Source: PGZG01 sp046292765 (GTDB taxonomy: Bacteria; Pseudomonadota; Gammaproteobacteria; Pseudomonadales; Alcanivoracaceae). Taken from it: DNA of 64,000 nucleotides. The stretch's first letter is position 1. Every line of letters starts with the position of its first letter. The translations under genes were made by a program, and so were the position numbers. Of the stretch, positions 18,807 through 27,178 are shown one piece after another. Under the pieces are notes generated by a model, which saw only the letters and a program-made list of their open reading frames with translations, made no database searches and had not been told where the DNA came from. The stretch lies in contig JBKBQA010000002.1 of the NCBI GenBank assembly GCA_046292765.1, positions 682,001 through 746,000 on the forward strand. The letters run 5' to 3'.

Positions 18807-19955
18807 ATGAAGCGAACCACGGGCACATACGCCACCTCGACGACGCTGGGCGAACCGGTTCGGGCCTTCGTCCCACATCCCCTGCCGCCCGCCATACCTG
18901 CGCTGGCTCCAGAGGCGTATGACAACCTGAACCATCAGGCAGAGCTGGCGCTCGCCCGCCTGTCCGGGGTGTCCGGGCTGGTGCCGTCGGTGGACTGGCT
19001 GCTGTACAGCGCCATCCGCAAAGAGGCCCTGCTCACTTCACAAATCGAAGGCACCCAGGCGACGTTGACCGACTTGTTCGACGAGGAAGCGGGATTCACG
19101 GTCAGCAACATGGACGATGTCGAGGAAGTAACCAACTATCTAAAGGCCTTCCGGCTGGTACAAGACAACTTGCGCGATCCCAATGGGCTTCCTGTCAGCG
19201 TGCGCCTGCTGTGTGAGGCCCACCGTGTCCTGATGGACGGGGTGCGCGGGGCCGGCAAACAGCCCGGGGAACTGCGGCGTTCCCAGAACTGGATTGGCGG
19301 CACCCGACCGGGCAATGCCGCTTTCGTGCCACCGCCGGCCGACCGGGTGGCAGATCTGCTAGGCGATCTGGAGCAATTCATTCACGACCAGGCTGGCACG
19401 CTGCCGCCGCTAGTCAGGATTTCACTGGCACATGCTCAGTTCGAAACCATCCACCCCTTCCTTGACGGCAATGGTCGCATTGGACGCTTGCTGATTGCCG
19501 CACTGCTGGAACACTGGGGTTTGCTACGGGAACCGCTGATGTACCTCAGCGGCTACCTGAAAAAGCACCAGGCCGAGTACTATCGGCGCCTGTCGACCAT
19601 CCGCACTGAAGGTGACTGGGAATCCTGGGTTGCCTTCTTCCTTGAAGGCGTCGCGACGGCCGCCAGTGACGCCGAACGCAGCATCATCGCCATCGCCAGC
19701 CTGATCGCGGCGGATCGGCGCCGCCTGCTCGCATCCCCCAAAGCGGGTCCCGCCAGCTATCGGCTGTTCGAAATGCTGCCGATGATGCCGCGCTTCACCA
19801 TCGAGCGGGTACGGAAGGGCCTGAACACCACCTTTCCGACGGCCAATGCGGCCGTCAAGGTACTGGAAGACTTGGGCATCGTGACGGAAATGACCGGCCA
19901 GAAGAAGAATCGCAGCTACAGCTACCAGCCCTATATCGAGCTGCTGTCGCGGTAA
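18807..19955 (+). CDS. Fic-domain enzyme with C-terminal winged helix (class II)
   Basis: Fic proteins usually AMPylate target hydroxyl groups. In this 382-residue protein the catalytic motif HPFLDGNGR is intact at 216-224 (His216). An N-terminal inhibitory motif of the S/T-xxx-E-G/N type is visible as TSQIEG (Thr77, Glu81, Gly82), which places it in class II, as in Shewanella Fic. The C-terminal ~70 residues (from about 310) form a winged helix typical of the COG3177 group. It is alone, preceded by three palindromic operators, and no small antitoxin lies beside it, consistent with self-inhibition in cis. The target is unknown. Confidence 0.9.
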   Translation: MKRTTGTYATSTTLGEPVRAFVPHPLPPAIPALAPEAYDNLNHQAELALARLSGVSGLVPSVDWLLYSAIRKEALLTSQIEGTQATLTDLFDEEAGFTVSNMDDVEEVTNYLKAFRLVQDNLRDPNGLPVSVRLLCEAHRVLMDGVRGAGKQPGELRRSQNWIGGTRPGNAAFVPPPADRVADLLGDLEQFIHDQAGTLPPLVRISLAHAQFETIHPFLDGNGRIGRLLIAALLEHWGLLREPLMYLSGYLKKHQAEYYRRLSTIRTEGDWESWVAFFLEGVATAASDAERSIIAIASLIAADRRRLLASPKAGPASYRLFEMLPMMPRFTIERVRKGLNTTFPTANAAVKVLEDLGIVTEMTGQKKNRSYSYQPYIELLSR

Positions 19956-20078
19956 CTACACAGGAGTTCGCACCAGTTCGCAGTGATCCGCCACCAGTAA
20001 CAAATCCTTAAGCGTTCTCAGCTGGGCCTCCCAATTCATGCGTGTCCTGTGTTGTTGACACAATTTAATTTACAAGCC

Positions 20079-20417
20079 CTAATCGCCTTCAAGGCTGGCT
20101 TTTCGACTGACTCTAAAGGAAATAACGGACGCAACACTCTTCTTTATCAATACAACTGCACCGACAATATAAAACAGTGAAATTAATCCAGCACCAGTGA
20201 CTGGATACGCCTCCCTCGCTGAAACAAATGCATACCATGGAGAAAAAATGCAGAATCCAAGCCCAGCAAGCAAAAGAAGAAAAAAAATAAAAATTTCTTT
20301 ATTGCTAGCAGTCTCGCTTCTCTCGCCCTTTGCAACCCATCTCAGCCTAAAATAATCATAGACGTTATAAAATAACGCCAGAAAGGCCAAAAATATCAAG
20401 GTTTCATTGAAGCTCAT
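20079..20417 (-). CDS. Small membrane protein, probable immunity partner of the RHS toxin tail
   Basis: A 112-residue protein with three hydrophobic helices (about 5-25, 42-62, 73-93) and a basic C-terminus; not a family I recognise. It starts inside the last codons of the rhs gene (14-nt overlap), the usual place for an RHS immunity gene, and its DNA is visibly AT-richer than its surroundings, as is the rhs tail. A membrane-located immunity protein would suit a toxin acting at the inner membrane. The function is inferred from position only. An in-frame start at 20447 would add ten residues. Confidence 0.6.
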   Translation of the reverse strand: MSFNETLIFLAFLALFYNVYDYFRLRWVAKGERSETASNKEIFIFFLLLLAGLGFCIFSPWYAFVSAREAYPVTGAGLISLFYIVGAVVLIKKSVASVISFRVSRKASLEGD

Positions 20418-22901
20418 CAACTGCCCTCCCAAAGTCATTTGCAACACTTCTAGCCAGCCCAGAAAATCCTGACGATGATATTTCTATAGGCTGCCCTGAA
20501 TAACCAACCGTTGAACTAAAGCTATTTGACCTTTGCGACAGCCTAACTCCCGCGACACCCGATGTAGAGCCACCTATACTCACTGACATATGGCTGTCTC
20601 GAACATTTCTCTCCCGCTTGGCTAGCTGAGTTATTGCACCCCACATCTTATTTTCTGAGAACGTAGCTCGGGGCAACAGTCTCATGATTCCAAGAGGCCA
20701 GTTGGCACCCACAGAATATCCGCTCCAGTCATTAGGATTATTGAAATTCCACAGGAGCCCAATTGCTCGCGTGGACCCCATGGCTTTCGACTTTGCGAAA
20801 ACGCTGGTTGGCGAAATACCCAGCCCACCAGAAGCGTACATGAATGTGCGCATCGTTTTTAACTCAACCACATAATCAGCGTAGAGCTCTACCATACCTC
20901 CACCATTGGCGGCAGAGTAACCCACTGTAAGCAACACCGCGTCCGGCAGCGAATCCTGATCTTCCCCCGCCCATGCCGTAGCCAGGCCAGTAATTCCAAC
21001 ATTAGAAATCGTGGCCAGGACTCCAAGAACAGCTGTAGCACGACCAAGACTCATAATTGAGTAATTTCCGCTTGGATCCACATGCCTCACCGGATCAGCA
21101 TTCGCATACAAATACTTATTCAGCGTAACCGGATCCTGGCTCCGACCCATCCAAATATCCATCTGCGTAAACCTGCCCACCCCCTGATCATAGTATCGAG
21201 CCCTCAAGTAGTACTGATCCAGCCCCGAGTCGTACTGCTCCCCGGCATACCGGTAGGCATTATCCGAGCCGCCGGTGCTAGCCAGCAGCCCCCCAAAGGC
21301 CTCATACGCATAGGCATCAGTCACGACCTCCGAGCCATCAGCCAAAGCCCGAGTCGTCCCCAACCCGTCATACAGGAAGAACCTCTCCTGCCCTGCCCCT
21401 TCGGTCTGGCTCAGCAGGTCATCGCCATAGGTGTACTGCTTGGTGGTGAGGCCGTTCTCGATCTCAGCCAACACCTGCGCATACTGCTGGTTGTGGTCGA
21501 CCACAAAGTTGGTGGTGATGCCGTTCTCGCTGCGGCTGGTGCGGATGCCATTGATGTCATAACCAAACAGCAAGGCGCCATTCATGGTCATCGCTTCGAT
21601 CAAGCGATTCCGGGCATCCCAGCTGTAAGTAGTGGCGCCGCTGCTGCTCGATTCGGTCAGCGTGTTGCCGTTGGCGTCGTAGCTATAGGTAGTGTCGCCC
21701 TGACTCAGGATTCGGTCATTGGCGTCATAGCTGTAGCTGGTGGTGACGCCGTTAACGGTAGACTGAGTACGATTGCCCACCGTGTCGTACTGATACTGAG
21801 CCAGATGATTGCCGTTTTGCGGATCGGTAATCGCCTCTTTCACCAACCGGTAAAGATCGTCGTAGCGGTATTCGCTGATCCGTCCGTTGTGCTCGGTGAT
21901 GCGAGTGCGGCGGCCGGTGGCATCCAGGGTGTAGTCGAACTGCTGCAGCACGACGCCGTTGCTGGCACGGCTGGTAAGCTGCGTCAGCCGGTTCAGGCTG
22001 TCGTAGTTGTAGCTGGTGGTGACACCGTTGGCCTGGGTGACGCTGGCGCGGCTGCCGGCGGGGGTGTAGGTGTACGTTGTGGTGCCGTGCTCGTCGGTCG
22101 CGGTGTGCAGCCGGTTCAGGGCGTCATAGCTATAGCTGACGGTGCGCGGGCTGGTGCCGGCTGGCGTTACCGCCACCGAGGTCTTGTTGCCGTTCAGGTC
22201 GTAGGTGTACTCAAGCACCGAGCCTTCGGGCTTGGTTTCCCGGGTCAGGCGGTCTTGCTGGTCGTACTGGTAGTGCGTGACCTGCGGCAGGCCGTGGGTG
22301 GTCAGGGTGGTTTCGATTACCCGGCCAGCGGCGTCGTAAGCCCAAGCCTCTACGGCCCCATCGTGATAGCTGCGGCTAACCAGCCGGTTCAGGGCATCGT
22401 ACTCACTGGTGGTGAGCTGGCCGTTGAAATCGGTGTGGCGAGTCTGGTTGCCGTTGGCGTCGTACTCGAAAGTCTCACGCTGGCCCAGCGGCAGGATGCG
22501 CGCGGTGACGCGGCCGAGGGCATCGTATTCCCAGCTTGTGGTGCGACCTTCTGCATCCGTCTGGGTGAGTTTGTTGCCCTGGCTGTCGTAGCTGTATTGC
22601 GTGGTCAGGGGCGCGCCGTTCAGGAACTGGCGCACTGTCGTGAGGCGGCCCAGTGCATCGTAGTCGTACTCGGTGCGGGTGCCGTTCTGGTCGACGCCGG
22701 CGGTTTTACGGCTGAGGGCGTCGTACTCGTCGCTGACCGTGCTGCCGTCGTGGAAACGGGTGGACACTTTCTGGTCGAGACTGTTGTAGGTGTAGCGGGT
22801 CTCGTGGCCGTTGGCGTCGGTTTCCATAACGAGATTGCCGTTGGCGTCGTACTCGAAGCTGTGGCGCTGCTCCAGGGCATTGATCACGGCGGTGCGGCGC
22901 C
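20404..22901 (-). pseudogene. RHS-repeat protein, 5' end lost, with intact variable toxin tail
   Basis: About 830 codons of YD-repeat sequence (recurring YDANGN and YDALGR units) lead into the conserved RHS core end YLRARYYDQGVGRFTQMD and DPSG at about 21070. Past that point a unique 220-residue tail follows: a hydrophobic segment, then a Gly/Ser-rich region. RHS proteins form a shell around a C-terminal toxin released into rival cells. The reading frame enters from an IS at 22902, so its first ~30 codons (from 22989) are IS-derived and there is no signal or N-terminal delivery domain. It is therefore a broken gene or an orphan rhs tail module. Confidence 0.8.
22749..22901 (-). repeat. RHS direct repeat, copy 1
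   Basis: This 153-bp stretch is nearly identical to 23378-23530, with differences clustered at a few codons. Both encode the same YD-repeat module (INALEQRHSFEYDANGN). Copy 1 abuts the IS end; copy 2 abuts the N gap. They are either two repeats of one rhs gene or a misjoined assembly. Confidence 0.85.
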
Positions 22902-23368
22902 CCCCTCTGTCAGGATAGTTGTCGCCCCAATTGGTAATAGAGGGGGTGGCAGTGAGGACAGACATGCCCAGATATTCCGAAGAACGCAAAGCGGCGATCC
23001 TGAAGCGGTTGCTTCCACCGGAGAGCCTGTCAGTACCCCTGGTGGCCGGTCAGGAAGGCATCAGCGAAGCCACCCTGTACAATTGGCGCACTCAAGCTAG
23101 AGAACGGGGAGTGCCTGTGCCGGGAAGTGGCAAACAATCGGATGAATGGTCGCCTCAGGCAAAGCTGGCGGCGGTGATGGAAACCGTCACGCTGAGCGAG
23201 GCGGAGTTAAGTGAATACTGTCGCCAGAAGGGGCTCTATCCTGAGCAGATCAAGGCTTGGAAAGCGGCGTGTCTGGATGGTGTGGCGTCCGGCGAGGCCC
23301 GCCAGTTGCGCGAGCAGAAGGCGGGCAAGGAGGCCCGCAAGCGGATACGGCAATTGGAGAAAGAGCTC
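22902..23368 (+). mobile_element. IS3-type insertion sequence, left part only
   Basis: Sequence foreign to rhs begins right after 22901, with an end-like stretch TGTCAGGATAGTTGTCGCCC near 22907, and contains a transposase OrfA reading rightward. The element is cut at the assembly gap, so OrfB and the right end are missing from the window. It has inserted in an rhs module. Confidence 0.75.
22964..23368 (+). CDS. IS3-family transposase OrfA, truncated by assembly gap
   Basis: At least 135 residues. The N-terminal MPRYSEERKAAILKRL and helix-turn-helix GISEATLYNWR are typical of an IS3-family OrfA that recognises the IS ends. Further on, YCRQKGLYPEQIKAWK and a Lys/Arg/Glu-rich coiled coil (REQKAGKEARKRIRQLEKEL) are visible. 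The frame runs into the N stretch, so the true 3' end and the OrfB catalytic part cannot be seen. The frame opens at 22919, but the conserved protein starts at 22964. Confidence 0.85.
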
Positions 23369-23377
23369 NNNNNNNNN
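23369..23377. other. Assembly gap (9 N)
   Basis: Nine undetermined bases. The flanks are an IS on the left and a duplicated rhs module on the right, both repeats that break assemblies, so the true missing length is unknown and probably larger than nine. Confidence 0.99.
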
Positions 23378-23735
23378 CGTGGAAACGGGTGGACACTTTC
23401 TGGTCGAGACTGTTGTAGGTGTAGCGGGTCTCGTGGCCGTTGGCGTCGGTTTCCTTGAGGAGATTGCCGTTGGCGTCGTACTCGAAGCTGTGGCGCTGTT
23501 CGAGCGCATTGATCACGGCGGTGCGACGCCCGGCAGCGTCGTACTCATAGCGGGTGCGCTGGCCGAGGGCGTCCACTTCCGCGATAACGCGACCGGCGGC
23601 ATCGTACTCGGTGGTGCGGGTGCTGCCGTCCGGGGTGCGGGTTTCGGTCAAGCGGTTCAGGGCGTCGTAGGTCATCACCGTGGTGCGACCGAGGCGATCT
23701 GTTTCTTCCACCAGGTTGCCTTCGGCGTCGGCAGG
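23378..23735 (-). pseudogene. RHS-repeat fragment (upstream part)
   Basis: About 118 codons of YD-repeat protein on the minus strand (units such as VMTYDALNRL, TTEYDAAGRV and RYEYDAAGRR), ending in the gap. It lacks any start, signal or PAAR/delivery domain: near 23735 the RHS sequence stops abruptly and unrelated sequence begins. Residues 1-40 of the fragment do not occur in the downstream piece, so it is not simply a copy of it. Most likely the front remnant of the same rhs gene. Confidence 0.75.
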
Positions 23736-23873
23736 TTGCCACGTAGAGGCCGAGGACATCAATGCCCGGTAGAGAGCGACCTTATCGAGATCAGCTTTTT
23801 AAAGAACTATGATGCAGTTACACAGAACTATTTACAGGGTCTGAACCGCCCCCTGAATGATATCTATATGATA
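23736..23873. other. Junction DNA, possible IS end remnant
   Basis: No gene. On the minus strand it contains CCTGTAAATAGTTCTGTGT, which resembles ends of IS256-family elements as I remember them. An IS-mediated deletion would explain why rhs is cut off here. I could not confirm this by comparison. Confidence 0.35.
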
Positions 23874-24557
23874 TTAATTATTCCGCTGGTGCTGAACAAC
23901 GGCATAGCCGGTGCCGGTGACAAAGCACACCACGGCAGCGAACGACAGCGCCAGCATGCCAAGCTGGTGATAGAGCACGGCGCCGAGCAGTCCGCCCGAA
24001 AAGAAAGACAGCAGCAACGTCAGCAACAGCAACAGCTTCCAGATGCGGATCTGCTTGTGTCGCATTCGTTGGCCGATGAGCACGCCGATATCGGTAACGA
24101 TCCCGGTGACGTGGGTGGTGCGCAGCACCAGACCGCGGTAGCTGCTTGCCATGGCATTTTGCAAACCGCACACGAATGCGGCCACCGGCACGGCCAGGGC
24201 AATGCCCTCCAGTGCCATCCAGGTTGCTACGGCGAGCATGATGCCCTGCACCATCAGCACGGCACCGTAACGGCGGCCGGCACGCAGTGTCGCCGCGCCG
24301 ATCCAGATACCGGACAACAGGGCGCCAAGCAGGAAGCCGGCGACAATGCCGGCGATCAGCATCAGGTCGACCAGATCAACAATGGCAAGGTCCATGCTCA
24401 GACGAGACACGGCGCCGGTCATATGGCTGACTGGCACGGCAAAGAAGCCGAGCATCACCACATTGACGTAACCGGCGATGGCGGCCAGCAGGCCTCCAGC
24501 GACAAACACCCAGACACGGCCCGGGCGTTCGATGACATCGTCACCGGTATGGATCAT
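23874..24557 (-). CDS. YoaK/DUF1275 family membrane protein
   Basis: The 227-residue protein has six hydrophobic segments. The DUF1275 hallmarks are AGYVNVVMLGFFAVPVSHMT in the first helix region (near 28-47), the CGLQNAMASSYRGLVLRTTH block near 131-150 and TGIVTDIG. The function of the family is not known. It is the last gene of a leftward group with the universal stress protein and SulP transporter, 11 bases from its neighbour. Confidence 0.88.
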   Translation of the reverse strand: MIHTGDDVIERPGRVWVFVAGGLLAAIAGYVNVVMLGFFAVPVSHMTGAVSRLSMDLAIVDLVDLMLIAGIVAGFLLGALLSGIWIGAATLRAGRRYGAVLMVQGIMLAVATWMALEGIALAVPVAAFVCGLQNAMASSYRGLVLRTTHVTGIVTDIGVLIGQRMRHKQIRIWKLLLLLTLLLSFFSGGLLGAVLYHQLGMLALSFAAVVCFVTGTGYAVVQHQRNN

Positions 24558-24568
24558 GGCGCTCCGAC

Positions 24569-25420
24569 TCAGCGCAGTACCAGCACCGGCACCTGCGCAT
24601 TGATGATCATGTGATTGGTAGTGCTACCGACAAAGAACTGGCGAATCCGGGAATGGCCATAGGCGCCGATCACCATCAGGTCCATGCGCTCGCGCTGCTG
24701 ATAATCGCGCAACGCGGTTTCCACGTCACCGGCAATGATGGCGGTCACTGCATCATGGCCAGAGGCGGTCAGCGTCTTCTCGGCCCAGGCCAACTGCGCG
24801 CGATGGTCATCGGTGTCGGCGCCGACCATCACCACATGGCAAGGCAGGCCGCGAAACAGCGGGCTGGCCGCAATCATCTCCACACCCTTGCGGGTGGTTG
24901 GGCTGCCATCAAAGGCGAGCATGATGCGCGACGGGGTCTGGAAGTTTTCCTGGGTGATCAGGATCGGGCGGTGCAGGGTGCGGATCACCTGCTCGACATG
25001 ACTGCCGAGGTGCTGGCCGATGCGGTCGCTCTCTTCGCCCTGCTTGCCGATCACCAACAGACGGGTATCCGCTTCGAGCTCGGCCAGGGTTTCCACCAGA
25101 TCACCATGGCGCTGACGCATCAGCGGCGCGGTAACGCCGTCGCGAATGGCACGCTCGACCGCCGCCTCCAGCATCAGTTTGCCCTGCGCCAGTGCCAGCC
25201 GGCTGCGCTGCTCGTCCAGTGTTGCCAGTTCTTCCAGCAAGGCTTCCTGGGCTCCCATGCCAATACTGCCGCTCAGATTAACAGCGGTGCCATAGCCGGC
25301 GCGGTCGAGCACATGCAGGAAGGTCAGTGGGGCGGCCAGTCTCAGCGCGGCCCAGGCAGCATAGTCACACACCGCCGTCGAGGCGCGGGAGCCATCAATA
25401 CAGGCCATCACGTTTGTCAT
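24569..25420 (-). CDS. Tandem universal stress protein
   Basis: 283 residues containing two UspA domains. The C-terminal domain carries the ATP-binding signature G-2x-G-9x-G-S (in GAYGHSRIRQFFVGS), so it probably binds ATP; the N-terminal domain is more degenerate (VIGKQGEESDRIGQHLGS). It lies 11 bases downstream of a SulP transporter gene. SulP-Usp pairs recur in bacteria, which suggests that the stress protein modulates the anion transporter, but that is an inference. Confidence 0.9.
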   Translation of the reverse strand: MTNVMACIDGSRASTAVCDYAAWAALRLAAPLTFLHVLDRAGYGTAVNLSGSIGMGAQEALLEELATLDEQRSRLALAQGKLMLEAAVERAIRDGVTAPLMRQRHGDLVETLAELEADTRLLVIGKQGEESDRIGQHLGSHVEQVIRTLHRPILITQENFQTPSRIMLAFDGSPTTRKGVEMIAASPLFRGLPCHVVMVGADTDDHRAQLAWAEKTLTASGHDAVTAIIAGDVETALRDYQQRERMDLMVIGAYGHSRIRQFFVGSTTNHMIINAQVPVLVLR

Positions 25421-25431
25421 TGTTATTCTCC

Positions 25432-26949
25432 TCAGTGGCCCATCAGCCGTTCAATGGCATCTGGCTTGTCGTGCACGGCAAAACGATCCACCAGCGTGGC
25501 ACTGGCTTCGTTCAGGCCGACAATCTCGACTTCGGTACCGTCGCGACGGAACTTCACCACCACCTTGTCGAGGGCGCTGATAGCGGTGATATCCCAGAAA
25601 TGGGCGCGATGCAAATCAATTACCACCTTGCCGACCGCCTCGCGGAAGTCAAAGGCGGCGACGAAGCTCTCTGCCGAGCTGAAGAACACCTGCCCCACCA
25701 CCTTATAGGTACGGGTATCAGTCGCCTCATCCATCTCCGCGCCGATGTAGAGGATCTGGCCGACCTTGTGGGCGAAGAAGATACCGCTCAGCAATACGCC
25801 AATCAGTACGCCCAGGGCCAGATTGTGGGTGGCCACCACCACCACCACCGTGGCAATCATGACCACGCTGCTGCTGGACGGATGTTTGCGCAGGTTGGCA
25901 AATGACGCCCAGCTGAAGGTGCCGATGGCCACCATGATCATCACCGCCACCAGGGCCGCCATCGGGATCTGTGATACCCACTCGCCGAGGAACACTACCA
26001 TCAACAGCAGATATACCCCCGCTGCCAGACAAGACAGGCGCCCGCGTCCACCGGACTGCACGTTGATGACCGACTGGCCAATCATGGCGCAACCGGCCAT
26101 GCCACCCATGAAACCGGAGGCAATGTTAGCAACACCCTGAGCCTTGCACTCGCGACGCTTGTCGCTGCTGGTGTCGGTCAGGTCGTCAACAATGGTCGCC
26201 GTCATCAGCGATTCCAGCAGGCCAACCACGGCCAGCGACATGGAGACCGGGAAAATGATTTGCAGGGTTTCCAGATTCAACGGGATATCCGGCAACAGAA
26301 ACACTGGCAGGGCATCAGGCAGCTCGCCCATATCGCCGACGGTGCGCACATCAAGGCCTAGTACCATGGCCACTGCGGTTAACACCACGATACTCACCAG
26401 CGGCGCCGGTACGGCCTTCGATACCAGCGGCAGCAAATAGATGATGCCAAGCCCGGCGGCCACCAGGGCATACACTACCCAGCTCATCAGCTGCAGTTGC
26501 GGCAGCCAGCCTTCCCCGGCCTGCAAGCTGCCCAGTTCCGGCAGCTGGGCGAGAAAGATCAGGATGGCGAGGGCGTTAACGAACCCGGTAATCACCGAGC
26601 GGGAAACAAACCGCATCAGCACATCCACGCGCAAATAGCCCATGGCAATCTGCAACACGCCGGTCAGCAAGGTGGCGGCGAGCAGGTACTGCAGGCCATG
26701 ATCGCGGATCAGTGTCACCATCAGCAGCGCCATGGCGCCGGTGGCGGCAGAGATCATCGCCGGGCGGCCGCCGGTGAAGGCAGTGACCACGGCGATACAG
26801 AAGGAGGCATACAGGCCCACCTTGGGGTCCACGCCAGCAATAATCGAGAAGGCAATCGCTTCAGGGATCAGGGCCAGCGCCACAACAATACCCGCCAGCA
26901 GATCGCCACGGGGGTTGGCGAGCCAGTCTTTCTTCAATGTCTTCAGCAT
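25432..26949 (-). CDS. SulP family anion transporter with STAS domain
   Basis: 505 residues: a transmembrane domain of about 14 segments (residues ~15-390) with the SulP start GDLLAGIVVALALIPEAIAF, and a cytoplasmic STAS domain from about 410 to the end. The family moves sulfate, bicarbonate or dicarboxylates. Bicarbonate or a dicarboxylate seems as likely as sulfate, because no sulfate-assimilation genes lie nearby. It is the first gene of an operon with the universal stress protein. The 229 bp up to the divergent ceramidase-like gene hold no gene. Confidence 0.88.
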   Translation of the reverse strand: MLKTLKKDWLANPRGDLLAGIVVALALIPEAIAFSIIAGVDPKVGLYASFCIAVVTAFTGGRPAMISAATGAMALLMVTLIRDHGLQYLLAATLLTGVLQIAMGYLRVDVLMRFVSRSVITGFVNALAILIFLAQLPELGSLQAGEGWLPQLQLMSWVVYALVAAGLGIIYLLPLVSKAVPAPLVSIVVLTAVAMVLGLDVRTVGDMGELPDALPVFLLPDIPLNLETLQIIFPVSMSLAVVGLLESLMTATIVDDLTDTSSDKRRECKAQGVANIASGFMGGMAGCAMIGQSVINVQSGGRGRLSCLAAGVYLLLMVVFLGEWVSQIPMAALVAVMIMVAIGTFSWASFANLRKHPSSSSVVMIATVVVVVATHNLALGVLIGVLLSGIFFAHKVGQILYIGAEMDEATDTRTYKVVGQVFFSSAESFVAAFDFREAVGKVVIDLHRAHFWDITAISALDKVVVKFRRDGTEVEIVGLNEASATLVDRFAVHDKPDAIERLMGH

Positions 26950-27178
26950 TCAGAGATTCCGTACCAGAGGGATGACCCGACGCGGCATCCGCAGGAGACA
27001 TCAACCGCGCAGGTTGAAGGGCGCGCAGTTTAGAGGACCGTGGCCCGATAACCAAGGCGAAATCCGACCCTGCGGTCGAGGCGGCGACACAGGGCAAAAC
27101 GGAACCATGGTACAGTTTTCTGATTGCAGACTGCCGCGAGGCCGCTAGACTGTGGCTTTGCTGCTGACGAGGTCCGAT

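Noticed and set aside
21082..23100. 672-codon frame antisense to rhs
   Set aside because: It is the mirror of repetitive YD modules; composition (Val/Gly/Ala/Ile runs) is an artefact of the rhs strand.
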